From NCBI RefSeq assembly GCF_005491425.1, contig NZ_CP028083.1, positions 3,440,001 to 3,504,000 of the forward strand: a stretch of DNA of 64,000 nucleotides. The letters run 5' to 3'. This document shows, piece after piece, positions 18,969 to 26,389 of the stretch (the first letter of the stretch is position 1; every line of letters begins with the position of its first letter). The notes beneath the pieces are model-generated. The model worked only from the letters and a program-made list of their open reading frames with translations, ran no database searches and was not told the origin of the DNA. Made by a program: the position numbers and the translations under genes. This stretch comes from Lysinibacillus sp. SGAir0095 (GTDB lineage: Bacteria > Bacillota > Bacilli > Bacillales_A > Planococcaceae).

Positions 18969-19139
18969 TTAGTCGTTGTTTTCGTTGTTGTTATTACGTT
19001 GGTTGTTTTGTTGGTTTTGTTTTTGGTTTTGTTGACGAGCTTGTTGGAAATCTTGATCTACCGCAAACTCTTCATTGTTGTTGTTGTTATTGTTGTTATT
19101 GTTGTTGTTGCGGTTATTACGGTTGTTGTTGTTAGCCAT
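18969..19139 (-). CDS. sspE: Gamma-type small acid-soluble spore protein, Asn-rich
   Basis: A 56-residue protein with 28 Asn and 10 Gln residues and no Cys. Gamma-type SASPs are a stored amino-acid source in the spore core, degraded at germination by the protease GPR. The diagnostic part is one E-E-F-A-V-D-Q-D segment at residues 23-30, matching the E-F-A-x-E-x-D repeat of gamma SASPs that includes the GPR-type site. Classical SspE has two such repeats and about 85 residues; here there is one, preceded by a run of 12 Asn. A strong RBS (GGAGGTGAT), a sigma-G-like promoter and the position between ygaC and mutY, as in B. subtilis, all support it. Confidence 0.85.
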   Translation of the reverse strand: MANNNNRNNRNNNNNNNNNNNNEEFAVDQDFQQARQQNQKQNQQNNQRNNNNENND

Positions 19140-19160
19140 TTGTTATCACCTCCGTAAATG

Positions 19161-19190
19161 TATTGTGGACGGAAGGATATGAGTTTATTC
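19161..19190 (-). promoter_or_regulatory. Sigma-G-type promoter of sspE
   Basis: On the minus strand GAATA (19190-19186), 18 bases, then CACAATA (19167-19161). This fits the sigma-G pattern G-H-A-T-R / C-A-T-N-H-T-A with one mismatch and the usual spacing, ahead of a forespore gene. Confidence 0.55.
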
Positions 19191-19207
19191 GACAATTTTA
19201 AAATAAG

Positions 19208-20263
19208 TTAATTCAGAACATTCAAAATCTTCAACATTGGTACTGGCATTGGTAAAGTTCTGATTTGTTCAATAGGCTGAAAATGCGCATCATTCGGTAG
19301 CTCCATTTTTTGTTCAGCTTGGACCTGTATACAATCCATCTCCCAAGTTAGATGAGAAAAAACATGCTTAAACTTTAATAAATCCTTATCAATATAGTTT
19401 GCTATTTGAACATTGTAGTTTTGCTCGAACGTTTCCTCACATATCGAATTTTCGTTGGTCTCAATCATCGGGAATTGCCACATATCTGCTAATAACCCTT
19501 CACTTGGACGTTTTTCTATTAAGAATCTACCTTCTTGATCGGTAGCAATAAAAACTTTAAAGTGCACTTTTTTATTTTTAACTTTCTTCGATTTTTTGGG
19601 TAATTGGTCCGCATCGCCTTCACTAAAAGCAGTGCAATAATCTCGCACAGGACAAAGTAAACATTTCGGAGATGTGGGTGTACAAATCATGGCTCCAAGG
19701 TCCATTAAAGCTTGATTGAAATCACCCGGGTGCTGTTCATCTATCAGCATCTCAACTGCTTCTTCAAATACTTTACGAGTTTTGTGCAATGCAATATCTT
19801 CTTCTATATGTAAAACTCTACTTAATACACGCATGACATTTCCGTCTACTGCATGTTCTGCTTTTTTGTAGGCTATACTTAGAATTGCTCCTGCTGTATA
19901 AGGACCAACACCTTTAAGCTTAGAGATATCATGACGATTATCAGGTACAGCAGCATTATATTTTTCTACAACTTCTTTAACACCTGCTTGCAAATTTCGT
20001 GCACGAGAATAATAGCCGAGTCCTTCCCACATTTTTAATAATTCCTCTTGGGGAGCATAGGCAAGATCTTGCAAAGTCGGATACTTTTCTAAAAAGCGAT
20101 TGTAATAAGGGATAACTGTATCAACCCTTGTTTGTTGGAGCATAACCTCTGAAACCCATATTTTATAAGGATCTGATGTACGTCTCCATGGTAAATCTCG
20201 TTTCTCCTTGTTAAACCATTCGACTAAATGATGCCGAAATTCATTTGTGTATTGATAATTCAT
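19208..20263 (-). CDS. mutY: A/G-specific adenine DNA glycosylase MutY
   Basis: Removes adenine mispaired with 8-oxoguanine, starting base excision repair. It is an HhH-GPD glycosylase with catalytic E39 (EVMLQQTRV), HhH motif KGVGPYTAGA (about 117-126) and catalytic D140 (HAVDGNV). The [4Fe-4S] cluster ligands C194, C201, C204 and C210 have the exact C-x6-C-x2-C-x5-C spacing. A C-terminal NUDIX-like 8-oxoG recognition domain follows (about 225-351). ATG 20263 has GGAGG five bases upstream, whereas the TTG at 20278 would precede the RBS. The length is 351 residues. Confidence 0.95.
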   Translation of the reverse strand: MNYQYTNEFRHHLVEWFNKEKRDLPWRRTSDPYKIWVSEVMLQQTRVDTVIPYYNRFLEKYPTLQDLAYAPQEELLKMWEGLGYYSRARNLQAGVKEVVEKYNAAVPDNRHDISKLKGVGPYTAGAILSIAYKKAEHAVDGNVMRVLSRVLHIEEDIALHKTRKVFEEAVEMLIDEQHPGDFNQALMDLGAMICTPTSPKCLLCPVRDYCTAFSEGDADQLPKKSKKVKNKKVHFKVFIATDQEGRFLIEKRPSEGLLADMWQFPMIETNENSICEETFEQNYNVQIANYIDKDLLKFKHVFSHLTWEMDCIQVQAEQKMELPNDAHFQPIEQIRTLPMPVPMLKILNVLN

Positions 20264-20406
20264 GATTTCCTCCGACAAATCTCGATTTTAAATTATAAAA
20301 TTCGGGTATAATAATTTTAATGATAGTTCATTTTATCAATATTCTACTTTAAATAATACTGGCAAGTATATGGCCAAAATCCTCCATATACGAGGAGTTG
20401 ATACGT

Positions 20407-21393
20407 TTGGATTCAGGCACACACTTAGTAATGGGCGTTGCTTTAGGTGGATTAGCTTTAGCAGACCCTGTTGTAGCAAATAATACAATGGGATTCGCTG
20501 CCGTAATGGCAGGTACGATTATCGGTTCACAAGCACCAGATGTAGATACCGTATTAAAATTACGAAATAATGCGATTTATATTCGCCATCATCGAGGAAT
20601 TACGCATTCTATACCAGCAGTGCTTTTATGGCCAATTGCCATTACGGCTCTATTAAGCTTAATTTTCCAAGAAGCGGATATCCTACACTTATGGCTTTGG
20701 ACTTTTCTTGCAGTCTTTCTTCATGTATTTGTAGATATTTTTAATGCTTATGGAACACAGGCTTTGAGACCATTCTCAAAAAAATGGGTAGCACTTGGTG
20801 TAATCAATACCTTTGATCCAATAATCTTTGGTATACATTGTATTGGTATTTTACTTTGGGCGTTTGGCTTTAATCCTGTAAACACATTCTCTATCATGTA
20901 CTTAATAATTATCGGCTATTACATTTTACGTTTTGTATTGCAAGCCGCAGTAAAAAGAGCGGTTCACCATACCATTCAGGACGAGGACTATGTTATTGTT
21001 GCTCCCACAATGCGTTTTTTCAATTGGCGTGTTGCAGCAAAATCAAAAACTCATTATTATGTTGGCCGTGCATACGGTAGAACGGTCAATATTTATGACA
21101 AGTTTGAAATTCACCCGCTCCCAAAAACACCGATTGTTGAAAGAGCATTGGAAGACTCAAACTTAAGCGCCTTTCTTTCCTTTTCTCCATTATACCGTTG
21201 GGAAATTTCCGAGCTTGAGAATGGTCTTACAGAAGTTCGATTGATCGATTTACGATATCGAAGTAATGATCACTATCCTTTTGTTGCAGTAGCTCATATC
21301 GATGAAGAACTAAACGTGATTAATTCCTACACTGGGTGGATCTTTAGTGAAGATAAATTGCAACAGAAGCTACAAATCGGCGCAAGTGATTAA
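20407..21393 (+). CDS. yfhP: YfhP, membrane-bound metal-dependent hydrolase (DUF457 family)
   Basis: A 328-residue membrane protein of the YdjM/YfhP-type metal-dependent hydrolase family. Conserved motifs cluster in the first 65 residues: GTHLVMG, an aspartate pair in PDVDT, and HHRGITHS, a likely metal site. Four to five transmembrane segments follow, then a soluble C-terminal domain (about 190-328). TTG 20407 is nine bases after GAGGAG and gives the family start DSGTH; the TTG at 20398 abuts the RBS. It is divergent from mutY. In B. subtilis YfhP is linked to control of yfhO. The substrate is unknown. Confidence 0.85.
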   Translation: MDSGTHLVMGVALGGLALADPVVANNTMGFAAVMAGTIIGSQAPDVDTVLKLRNNAIYIRHHRGITHSIPAVLLWPIAITALLSLIFQEADILHLWLWTFLAVFLHVFVDIFNAYGTQALRPFSKKWVALGVINTFDPIIFGIHCIGILLWAFGFNPVNTFSIMYLIIIGYYILRFVLQAAVKRAVHHTIQDEDYVIVAPTMRFFNWRVAAKSKTHYYVGRAYGRTVNIYDKFEIHPLPKTPIVERALEDSNLSAFLSFSPLYRWEISELENGLTEVRLIDLRYRSNDHYPFVAVAHIDEELNVINSYTGWIFSEDKLQQKLQIGASD

Positions 21394-21434
21394 AAGTAAT
21401 GGGGAATACGCTCACAAAAGCATCCTGCAAATAG

Positions 21435-21470
21435 AAGGAGTTGTCCTAAAACACTAGGACAACTCCTTTT
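21435..21470. terminator. Bidirectional terminator between yfhP and yfhJ
   Basis: The stem AAGGAGTTGTCCT/AGGACAACTCCTT has a T run on the plus side and sits between convergent genes. Confidence 0.85.
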
Positions 21471-21484
21471 ACAATCCTTCTCAT

Positions 21485-21763
21485 TTATTGAAGTTTATTC
21501 TCATCACTTTCATCTAAAAGGTGTGCGTACTTTGGATTTCTCCCGGCAAATTCATGAATTTTATCGCCGAAGCTCGTAATCCATTGTAGAATAATTTTTT
21601 CTGTATATTCTGCCCCACGGTAATCATAGCCAGCTTTTGCATAAGTTGATTCAAAATCGGACCACAATAGCTCAATCCAAGTACGTGCCTTATTGACAGA
21701 AAGGTTTGGATTTTTTTCAGCAAGAATCTGTGTTAATTTTTCTATTGAGTGATTTTCATTCAT
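21485..21763 (-). CDS. yfhJ: YfhJ, WVELL-family small protein
   Basis: A 92-residue soluble protein of the WVELL family (YfhJ). The motif is present as ARTWIELLWSDFESTYAKAG (about 23-42), followed by a helical C-terminus. No function is known. It is the last gene of recX-yfhH-yfhJ on the minus strand, one base after the yfhH stop, the same cluster as in Bacillus. The RBS is weak, so it may rely on translation of yfhH. Confidence 0.85.
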   Translation of the reverse strand: MNENHSIEKLTQILAEKNPNLSVNKARTWIELLWSDFESTYAKAGYDYRGAEYTEKIILQWITSFGDKIHEFAGRNPKYAHLLDESDENKLQ

Positions 21764-21764
21764 T

Positions 21765-22094
21765 TTATTTGCCTGCTTTCATTGGTAATAGAATTGAAAT
21801 CGGCAATGCTTCTTCAAAACGATCTCCACCTAAACGATACCCCCAAGCAAAGCGACCTTTTAAATATTCTACTTTGAAAAACTCTCCTGGTGCACCATCG
21901 ATTCGATACATTTCACCTTTTACAATTGTTTGAGGATCAATTAGATATGCTGCCGCCATTGTTGCTTTTCTTTCATATACAGCAAATTCGTTTACAATGC
22001 CAAGTTGTTCAGCTTTTCTCGCTTTTTCTTTTAGCTTCGCAATTTCCTCTCTTAGTTCTTGCTCTGTCATTTCTGCATAGCTTTTTTCAGTCAT
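21765..22094 (-). CDS. yfhH: YfhH, DUF1811 family protein
   Basis: A 109-residue small cytoplasmic protein of the YfhH/DUF1811 family. It has an N-terminal helical coiled part (about 8-50, rich in Glu and Lys) and a C-terminal beta-rich domain with GEMYRID and RFAWGYRLGG. ATG 22094 overlaps the recX stop codon and has GAAGGAGAC upstream; the longer frame from 22115 lies inside recX. The biochemical function is unknown. The tight coupling to recX suggests coexpression. Confidence 0.85.
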   Translation of the reverse strand: MTEKSYAEMTEQELREEIAKLKEKARKAEQLGIVNEFAVYERKATMAAAYLIDPQTIVKGEMYRIDGAPGEFFKVEYLKGRFAWGYRLGGDRFEEALPISILLPMKAGK

Positions 22095-22905
22095 TTTCTT
22101 CTGTCTCCTTCTCATCTAAAAAGCGGTCTATTATTTCTATTGGAAAACCTTTTTGATATAAGGCTTGTTTTGTTTTCATTTTAAGATCATTACCAGTAAG
22201 TTTTGAAGCATATTTGTTCCAAAGCTTCTCACCTTGATTCTCAATCATTTCGTACCACTGATCATCTTCTCGCTCTAGCTTGATTTGGTCAAGTATTTCG
22301 TTTGTAATGGAAAAAGAATACCCTTTTCGCATTAGTACATCTTGAATTTTTTGCTTTACTTGCATGGGTGTTTTGTTTTGATTTGCTCGGATTGCCTTTT
22401 CTGCAAGCTCCATAGCAATTGTTAGCTGTTCTTTATGGGAAAAAGAATCGAGTACTTTAGTTTGTGTTTCCTTATCGATTCCTTTTTTAATTAGATCTTG
22501 TTTAATGGCTCTTGGCCCTTTTTTTGCCGTTTTTTTCTTCGTTTCCAATAATGCTTTTGAATAGCTTTCATCATTTAGAAAGCCTAGTTTTTCAAGTTTT
22601 CTTAACGCCTCTAATACTACTGACTCACCAAACCCAGCATCCAGTAGCTTCTTTTTCACTTCGAATTCACTGCGCATTTGATAGCTTAAAAAATTTAATG
22701 CTCGATTGAAGGCTTTGGCAATTTCATCTTCGTAGGTTATTTCATCGACATCAAATTGTTCTAGAACTTTTCCTTTGGTTAAACCAAACTTTATAAGTGT
22801 CGATTCGTCCACTGCAAATGCATATGTATCATTTAAATAGATATTATATCGTTCTGGATTGTTTTTTTGTCGTCCTATTTTAGATATGACTTGCATTTCA
22901 AACAC
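22087..22905 (-). CDS. recX: Recombination regulator RecX
   Basis: Binds RecA filaments and tunes their activity. The 272-residue protein has the RecX three-helix repeats across about 60-270, with motifs such as LNFLSYQMRSEFEVKKKL, YSKALLETK and GPRAIKQDLIKKG typical of the long Firmicutes form. The N-terminal part (MFEMQVISKIGRQKNNPERY) is the beta-rich extension of Bacillus RecX. An 8-base overlap with yfhH indicates an operon. Confidence 0.92.
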   Translation of the reverse strand: MFEMQVISKIGRQKNNPERYNIYLNDTYAFAVDESTLIKFGLTKGKVLEQFDVDEITYEDEIAKAFNRALNFLSYQMRSEFEVKKKLLDAGFGESVVLEALRKLEKLGFLNDESYSKALLETKKKTAKKGPRAIKQDLIKKGIDKETQTKVLDSFSHKEQLTIAMELAEKAIRANQNKTPMQVKQKIQDVLMRKGYSFSITNEILDQIKLEREDDQWYEMIENQGEKLWNKYASKLTGNDLKMKTKQALYQKGFPIEIIDRFLDEKETEEND

Positions 22906-22970
22906 TCCTTCTACAACAAGTATACATGTTTTTTAAGATTGTTTCATTTGAGAATATTTGACGTTGGTTA

Positions 22971-22999
22971 GCATAAAGAAATTGATTTCGCACAATATA
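22971..22999 (+). promoter_or_regulatory. Sigma-G-type promoter of pdaA
   Basis: GCATA (22971-22975), 17 bases, then CAATATA (22993-22999). It matches sigma-G -35 fully and -10 at 6 of 7 positions, 25 bases before the pdaA start. In B. subtilis pdaA is a sigma-G gene. Confidence 0.5.
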
Positions 23000-23024
23000 A
23001 GCAAAAAGGAGGCTAAAATTCTTT

Positions 23025-23816
23025 ATGTGGAAACATCACATTTCTGGTTTAACATTGTGTGCAATTGTTTTTGCTATTGCCTTTTATCTAGTTAAGCCGG
23101 ATGTCGCAAATGCACAAGCATACTATTGGGGTTTCACTAAATCAAAAGATGGGATGCCTGTAGATGCTGGTGCGAACTTTGAAGAACTCTTAAAAAACAA
23201 TGGAGCATTTTATAGAGGAGATCCAAACAAAAAAATAATTTATTTGACTTTTGATAGTGGTTTTGAGAATGGACATACAAAAGCGATACTAGACACATTA
23301 AAAGAAGAAGAGGTACCAGCTACATTTTTCCTAGCCGGTCACTATTTAGAAAGTGCAAGTGACTTAGTCAAAAGAATGATTGACGAAGGACATATAATCG
23401 GAAATCACACATATGGCCATCCAGATTTATCAAAATTATCAGACCAAGAAATACTTAACGAGTTGCAAAAATTTGATAAGAGACTAAAAGAAACAACCGG
23501 ACTAAAACGTACATATTACGTTCGTCCTCCTAAAGGAATTTTTACTGAGAGAGTATTTGATGTTGGCAATAAACACGGCTATACCTATATTTTTTGGGAT
23601 ACTGCTTTTGTCGATTGGAATACTGATTCTAGTGTAGGTTGGGAATATGCTTATGATGAATTAATGAATCAATTGCATCCTGGTGCAGTAATTCTTCTGC
23701 ATACAATTGCTAAGCATAATGCGGACGCACTTCCGAAATTCATCAAGGACGCCAAAAAAGAGGGTTACACCTTTGGCTCACTCGATGATTTAGTAATGGA
23801 TCAACTACTTCAATAA
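23025..23816 (+). CDS. pdaA: Delta-lactam-biosynthetic de-N-acetylase PdaA
   Basis: Polysaccharide deacetylase needed to make muramic-delta-lactam in spore cortex peptidoglycan, which germination lytic enzymes recognise. An N-terminal signal or anchor (about 8-28) is followed by the family block YYWGFTKSKDG and the NodB domain: TFDSGFEN (catalytic Asp), the metal site HTYGHPD, RPPKG, and the C-terminal HPGAVILLHT. The length is 263 residues, equal to Bacillus PdaA. GGAGG precedes ATG by about 12 bases. It is monocistronic and followed by a terminator. A sigma-G-type promoter upstream fits forespore expression. Confidence 0.92.
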   Translation: MWKHHISGLTLCAIVFAIAFYLVKPDVANAQAYYWGFTKSKDGMPVDAGANFEELLKNNGAFYRGDPNKKIIYLTFDSGFENGHTKAILDTLKEEEVPATFFLAGHYLESASDLVKRMIDEGHIIGNHTYGHPDLSKLSDQEILNELQKFDKRLKETTGLKRTYYVRPPKGIFTERVFDVGNKHGYTYIFWDTAFVDWNTDSSVGWEYAYDELMNQLHPGAVILLHTIAKHNADALPKFIKDAKKEGYTFGSLDDLVMDQLLQ

Positions 23817-23817
23817 A

Positions 23818-23853
23818 GTAAAGGGATTCTCGTACTTCACGAGAATCCCTTTA
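23818..23853. terminator. Bidirectional terminator between pdaA and ribH
   Basis: A perfect stem, AAAGGGATTCTCGT pairing with ACGAGAATCCCTTT over a 5-base loop, lies between convergent genes. Confidence 0.9.
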
Positions 23854-23856
23854 TAA

Positions 23857-24324
23857 TTAATTAAACATCTTTTTCAAATTAGCCATTTCAATAGCAGACA
23901 CAGCTGAATCATAACCTTTGTTTCCAGCCTTAGTTCCTGCTCTTTCGATTGCTTGTTCGATGTTTTCAGTTGTTACGATACCGAAAATTACTGGTACATT
24001 TGAATTTAAGGATACACTTGCAATTCCTTTTGCAGCTTCATTGTTCACATAATCGTAGTGAGTTGTTGAGCCACGAATAACAGTACCTAGTCCAATAACT
24101 GCATCATACTCCCCTGTTTCCACCATTTGTTTTGCGATAAAGGGTACTTCAAAAGCCCCTGGTACCCAAGCAATATCAATATTTCCTTCTGCTACGCCAT
24201 GTCTTTTTAGACCATCCAATGCGCCATCAACTAATTGTGAAGTAATAAAATTATTAAAACGACCAACCACAATCCCTATTCTTAAATCTGTCCCGATTAA
24301 ATTTGCTTCAAATAATTTTCCCAT
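23857..24324 (-). CDS. ribH: 6,7-dimethyl-8-ribityllumazine synthase
   Basis: Condenses 5-amino-6-ribitylaminouracil with 3,4-dihydroxy-2-butanone 4-phosphate to lumazine, the precursor of riboflavin. The 155-residue protein has GRFNNFI (substrate contact, about 22), PGAFEVP (55-61), the phosphate-binding GSTTHYDYV with the catalytic His of that loop (about 85-93), and GTKAGNKG near the end. It is the last gene of ribE-ribB-ribH, under the tandem FMN riboswitches. Confidence 0.95.
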   Translation of the reverse strand: MGKLFEANLIGTDLRIGIVVGRFNNFITSQLVDGALDGLKRHGVAEGNIDIAWVPGAFEVPFIAKQMVETGEYDAVIGLGTVIRGSTTHYDYVNNEAAKGIASVSLNSNVPVIFGIVTTENIEQAIERAGTKAGNKGYDSAVSAIEMANLKKMFN

Positions 24325-24362
24325 TTTATAAGCTCCCTTCGAAATCCTTAATTTTTAGAGTT

Positions 24363-24992
24363 TTACTCACTGATTAAAATATTGTTGTTATTACGTTTTT
24401 CACAATAGTGCACCAAATCTTCAATGGAGATGAGTTTTAAGCCATGCTGAATGGCAAAACTCATTAAACCATCTAAACGTAACATTTCTCCGTCATCCCC
24501 CATAATTTCACAAATAACGCCTGCCGGATAACTTCCGCATGCTTTTGCCAAATCTATTGCCGCTTCGGTATGGCCCCTTCTTTCTAGGACTCCACCCGCT
24601 TTTGCAACTAATGGAAAGACATGCCCGGGTCTTCTAAATTGACTTGATGTTGCCTTTTCATTAATCATCTGAAGAATTGTAAATGATCGCTCGTAAGCAC
24701 TAATACCGGTTGTTGTATCAATATGGTCTACGCTCACTGTGAATGCGGTTTGATGATTATCTGTGTTGTTTTCAACCATTGCTGGCAATTCTAATTTTTT
24801 TGCAAGTTCCTTTTGTATCGGAGTGCAAATTAACCCACGCCCATATGTAGCCATAAAGTTAACGTTTTCAGGGTTTGCATACTCAGCAAGTACGACTAAA
24901 TCTCCTTCATTTTCACGATTTTCATCATCCACTACAATAACAATCTTCCCTGATTTCAAATCCAGCAAAGCCTCTTCTATTGTATTAAGCAT
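24363..24992 (-). CDS. ribB: 3,4-dihydroxy-2-butanone 4-phosphate synthase, monofunctional
   Basis: Converts ribulose 5-phosphate to the four-carbon unit of riboflavin plus formate. Active-site elements are complete: [11 protein letters not shown] (Mg and acidic residues, about 22-32), the loop YGRGLICTP, the phosphate site [10 protein letters not shown], and the catalytic His of GHTEAAIDL. The protein is 209 residues and stops after the RibB domain (ISIEDLVHY). Most Bacillus relatives have a 400-residue RibBA with a C-terminal GTP cyclohydrolase II; that half is absent, and no remnant is seen in the 38 bases before ribH. RBS GGGAGGTG. Confidence 0.93.
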   Translation of the reverse strand: MLNTIEEALLDLKSGKIVIVVDDENRENEGDLVVLAEYANPENVNFMATYGRGLICTPIQKELAKKLELPAMVENNTDNHQTAFTVSVDHIDTTTGISAYERSFTILQMINEKATSSQFRRPGHVFPLVAKAGGVLERRGHTEAAIDLAKACGSYPAGVICEIMGDDGEMLRLDGLMSFAIQHGLKLISIEDLVHYCEKRNNNNILISE

Positions 24993-25009
24993 GTGGAAAC
25001 ACCTCCCAT

Positions 25010-25648
25010 TTAGAATCCATTTTGTCTTAAAAATTCCATAGTGATATTTGAAGTTTGTTCTGTCTTTCTTAAATGATGCAAAACATACTTTCCAAGCATG
25101 TCTGTTTCTATATTGACCCTTTCCCCTACACCTTTATGTCCCAAAATCGTTTCTCCGTAAGTATGGGGAATGAGTGAGATTGTTACATTACTATCTGTAA
25201 CTTTAAAAAGTGTAAGACTAGTTCCATCAATCGTAATAGAGCCTTTCGGAATACAATTTGTTAGTAATTCCTTTGCCACTTCAATTTCAATGTAGACAGC
25301 ATTGGAAACAGGTCTTTTACTTTTAATGGTTCCTACTCCATCAACATGTCCTGAAACAAGATGTCCTCCAAATCTGCCATTTGCACTCATCGCACGCTCT
25401 AAATTAACATAATCCCCTATTTTCAGTGCATGGATAGTTGTTGCCATCACTGTTTCCGGCATTACATCGACAGTCATTTCTTCATTGTTAAACTGTGTAA
25501 TTGTTAGACATACTCCATTTACTGCAATGCTGTCCCCTAAGTGTGCATCTGAGACTATTTTCTTTGTTGCAATCGTTATTTGCATACTGTTCACATCTTT
25601 TTTAATAGCCGTTACTTTTCCTTGATCTTCAATAATGCCCGTAAACAT
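25010..25648 (-). CDS. ribE: Riboflavin synthase, alpha subunit
   Basis: Dismutates two 6,7-dimethyl-8-ribityllumazine molecules to riboflavin and a pyrimidine that re-enters the pathway. Two homologous beta-barrel domains are visible: an N-terminal half beginning [12 protein letters not shown] with NGVCLTI (about 45), and a second half with [18 protein letters not shown] and the terminal helix. The length is 212 residues. It is the first gene after the two FMN riboswitches. In Bacillus the ribD deaminase/reductase gene normally precedes it; here it does not. Confidence 0.95.
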   Translation of the reverse strand: MFTGIIEDQGKVTAIKKDVNSMQITIATKKIVSDAHLGDSIAVNGVCLTITQFNNEEMTVDVMPETVMATTIHALKIGDYVNLERAMSANGRFGGHLVSGHVDGVGTIKSKRPVSNAVYIEIEVAKELLTNCIPKGSITIDGTSLTLFKVTDSNVTISLIPHTYGETILGHKGVGERVNIETDMLGKYVLHHLRKTEQTSNITMEFLRQNGF

Positions 25649-25671
25649 CTACTCACCTCATTTCTAATTTT

Positions 25672-25706
25672 AAAAATAAAAACCCCTTAGAAATCCTAAG
25701 GAGTTT
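25672..25706 (-). terminator. Terminator of the promoter-distal FMN riboswitch
   Basis: The stem AACCCCTTAG/CTAAGGAGTT is followed on the minus strand by TTTTTATTTTTA. It lies between the second riboswitch aptamer and ribE, the normal place for an expression-platform terminator. Confidence 0.8.
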
Positions 25707-25770
25707 GGGAGTATTCATGGCATAGCTAAAAAGCTTTTTGAAATCATCTTTTCAAAAAGTGCCACAATTC

Positions 25771-25900
25771 ATCCTTCTCCCATCCAGACTATACTGTCGG
25801 CTTTGGACTCACACCAAATCCTGCTCATTATCTGAGCTCACGGGCTTAGAAGCATTTACTTCATCACCGTCGATTGGGAATTTCACCCGACCCCGAAGGA
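25771..25900 (-). ncRNA. FMN riboswitch (RFN element), copy next to ribE
   Basis: Read on the minus strand it contains the conserved RFN blocks in order: CTTCGGGG, GGGTGAAATTCCC, CGACGGTGAT, AGCCCGTGAGC, GCAGGATTTGGTG, CCAAAGCCGACAGTATAGTC and TGGATGGGAGAAGGAT. The P1 ends CCTTC/GAAGG pair. FMN binding is expected to favour the downstream terminator and reduce ribEBH transcription. Confidence 0.95.
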
Positions 25901-25925
25901 CAATATTTACTTAAAGCATTCATCA

Positions 25926-25958
25926 AATAAAAAATCCCGTCATTCGGGTGACGGGATG
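25926..25958 (-). terminator. Terminator between the two FMN riboswitches
   Basis: Perfect 9-bp stem ATCCCGTCA/TGACGGGAT with a 6-base loop, followed on the minus strand by TTTTTTATTTG. It follows the upstream aptamer and lies only 26 bases before the second aptamer begins. Confidence 0.85.
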
Positions 25959-26080
25959 AGTAAGTACAGGAAAAAATCATAACAAATAAGACCATCAAAA
26001 AATCAAATTTTAATGGTTTTCCTAATAGAACTTGGCGAATATCGAAAATACTCTTAACGTTAACCAAGTTTGCACTTATA

Positions 26081-26206
26081 CTCCTTCTCCCATCCAGACT
26101 ATACTGTCGGCTTTGGATTTGCACCAAATCCTGCTCATAAGAGCTCACGGGCTTAGAAGCTTTGCTTCATCACCGTCGATTGGGAATTTCACCCGACCCC
26201 GAAGGA
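26081..26206 (-). ncRNA. FMN riboswitch (RFN element), upstream tandem copy
   Basis: A second complete RFN element, nearly identical in its core to the copy at 25771-25900. It differs mainly in two variable loops, one shorter and one with different bases, and all conserved blocks are present. It is followed by its own terminator and then by the second element in the same orientation. Confidence 0.95.
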
Positions 26207-26389
26207 ATTTTTTATTTAATTGCTTTTAACGATATCATGAATCGCAAAATATATCCAATAAGCAATCGAATAACTCTATTTTCAGTAAAAAGGAATCACT
26301 CGAATATGTTAGGAAATATTTAGCCATTTGCTTTAAGTTACAGCTTCGTTATAATGTTTAGATGAACTTATTAAAGGACGTGAACGCTT

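Noticed and set aside
18957-19157. Plus-strand open frame coding a Val/Leu-rich hydrophobic peptide
   Set aside because: It is the complement of the Asn codon tract of the sspE-like gene; it has no RBS and no complexity.
25864-26148. 94-codon open frame on the minus strand between and across the FMN riboswitches
   Set aside because: It overlaps the conserved aptamer cores and the first terminator, has no RBS, and its predicted peptide has no family resemblance. The RNA elements explain the sequence.
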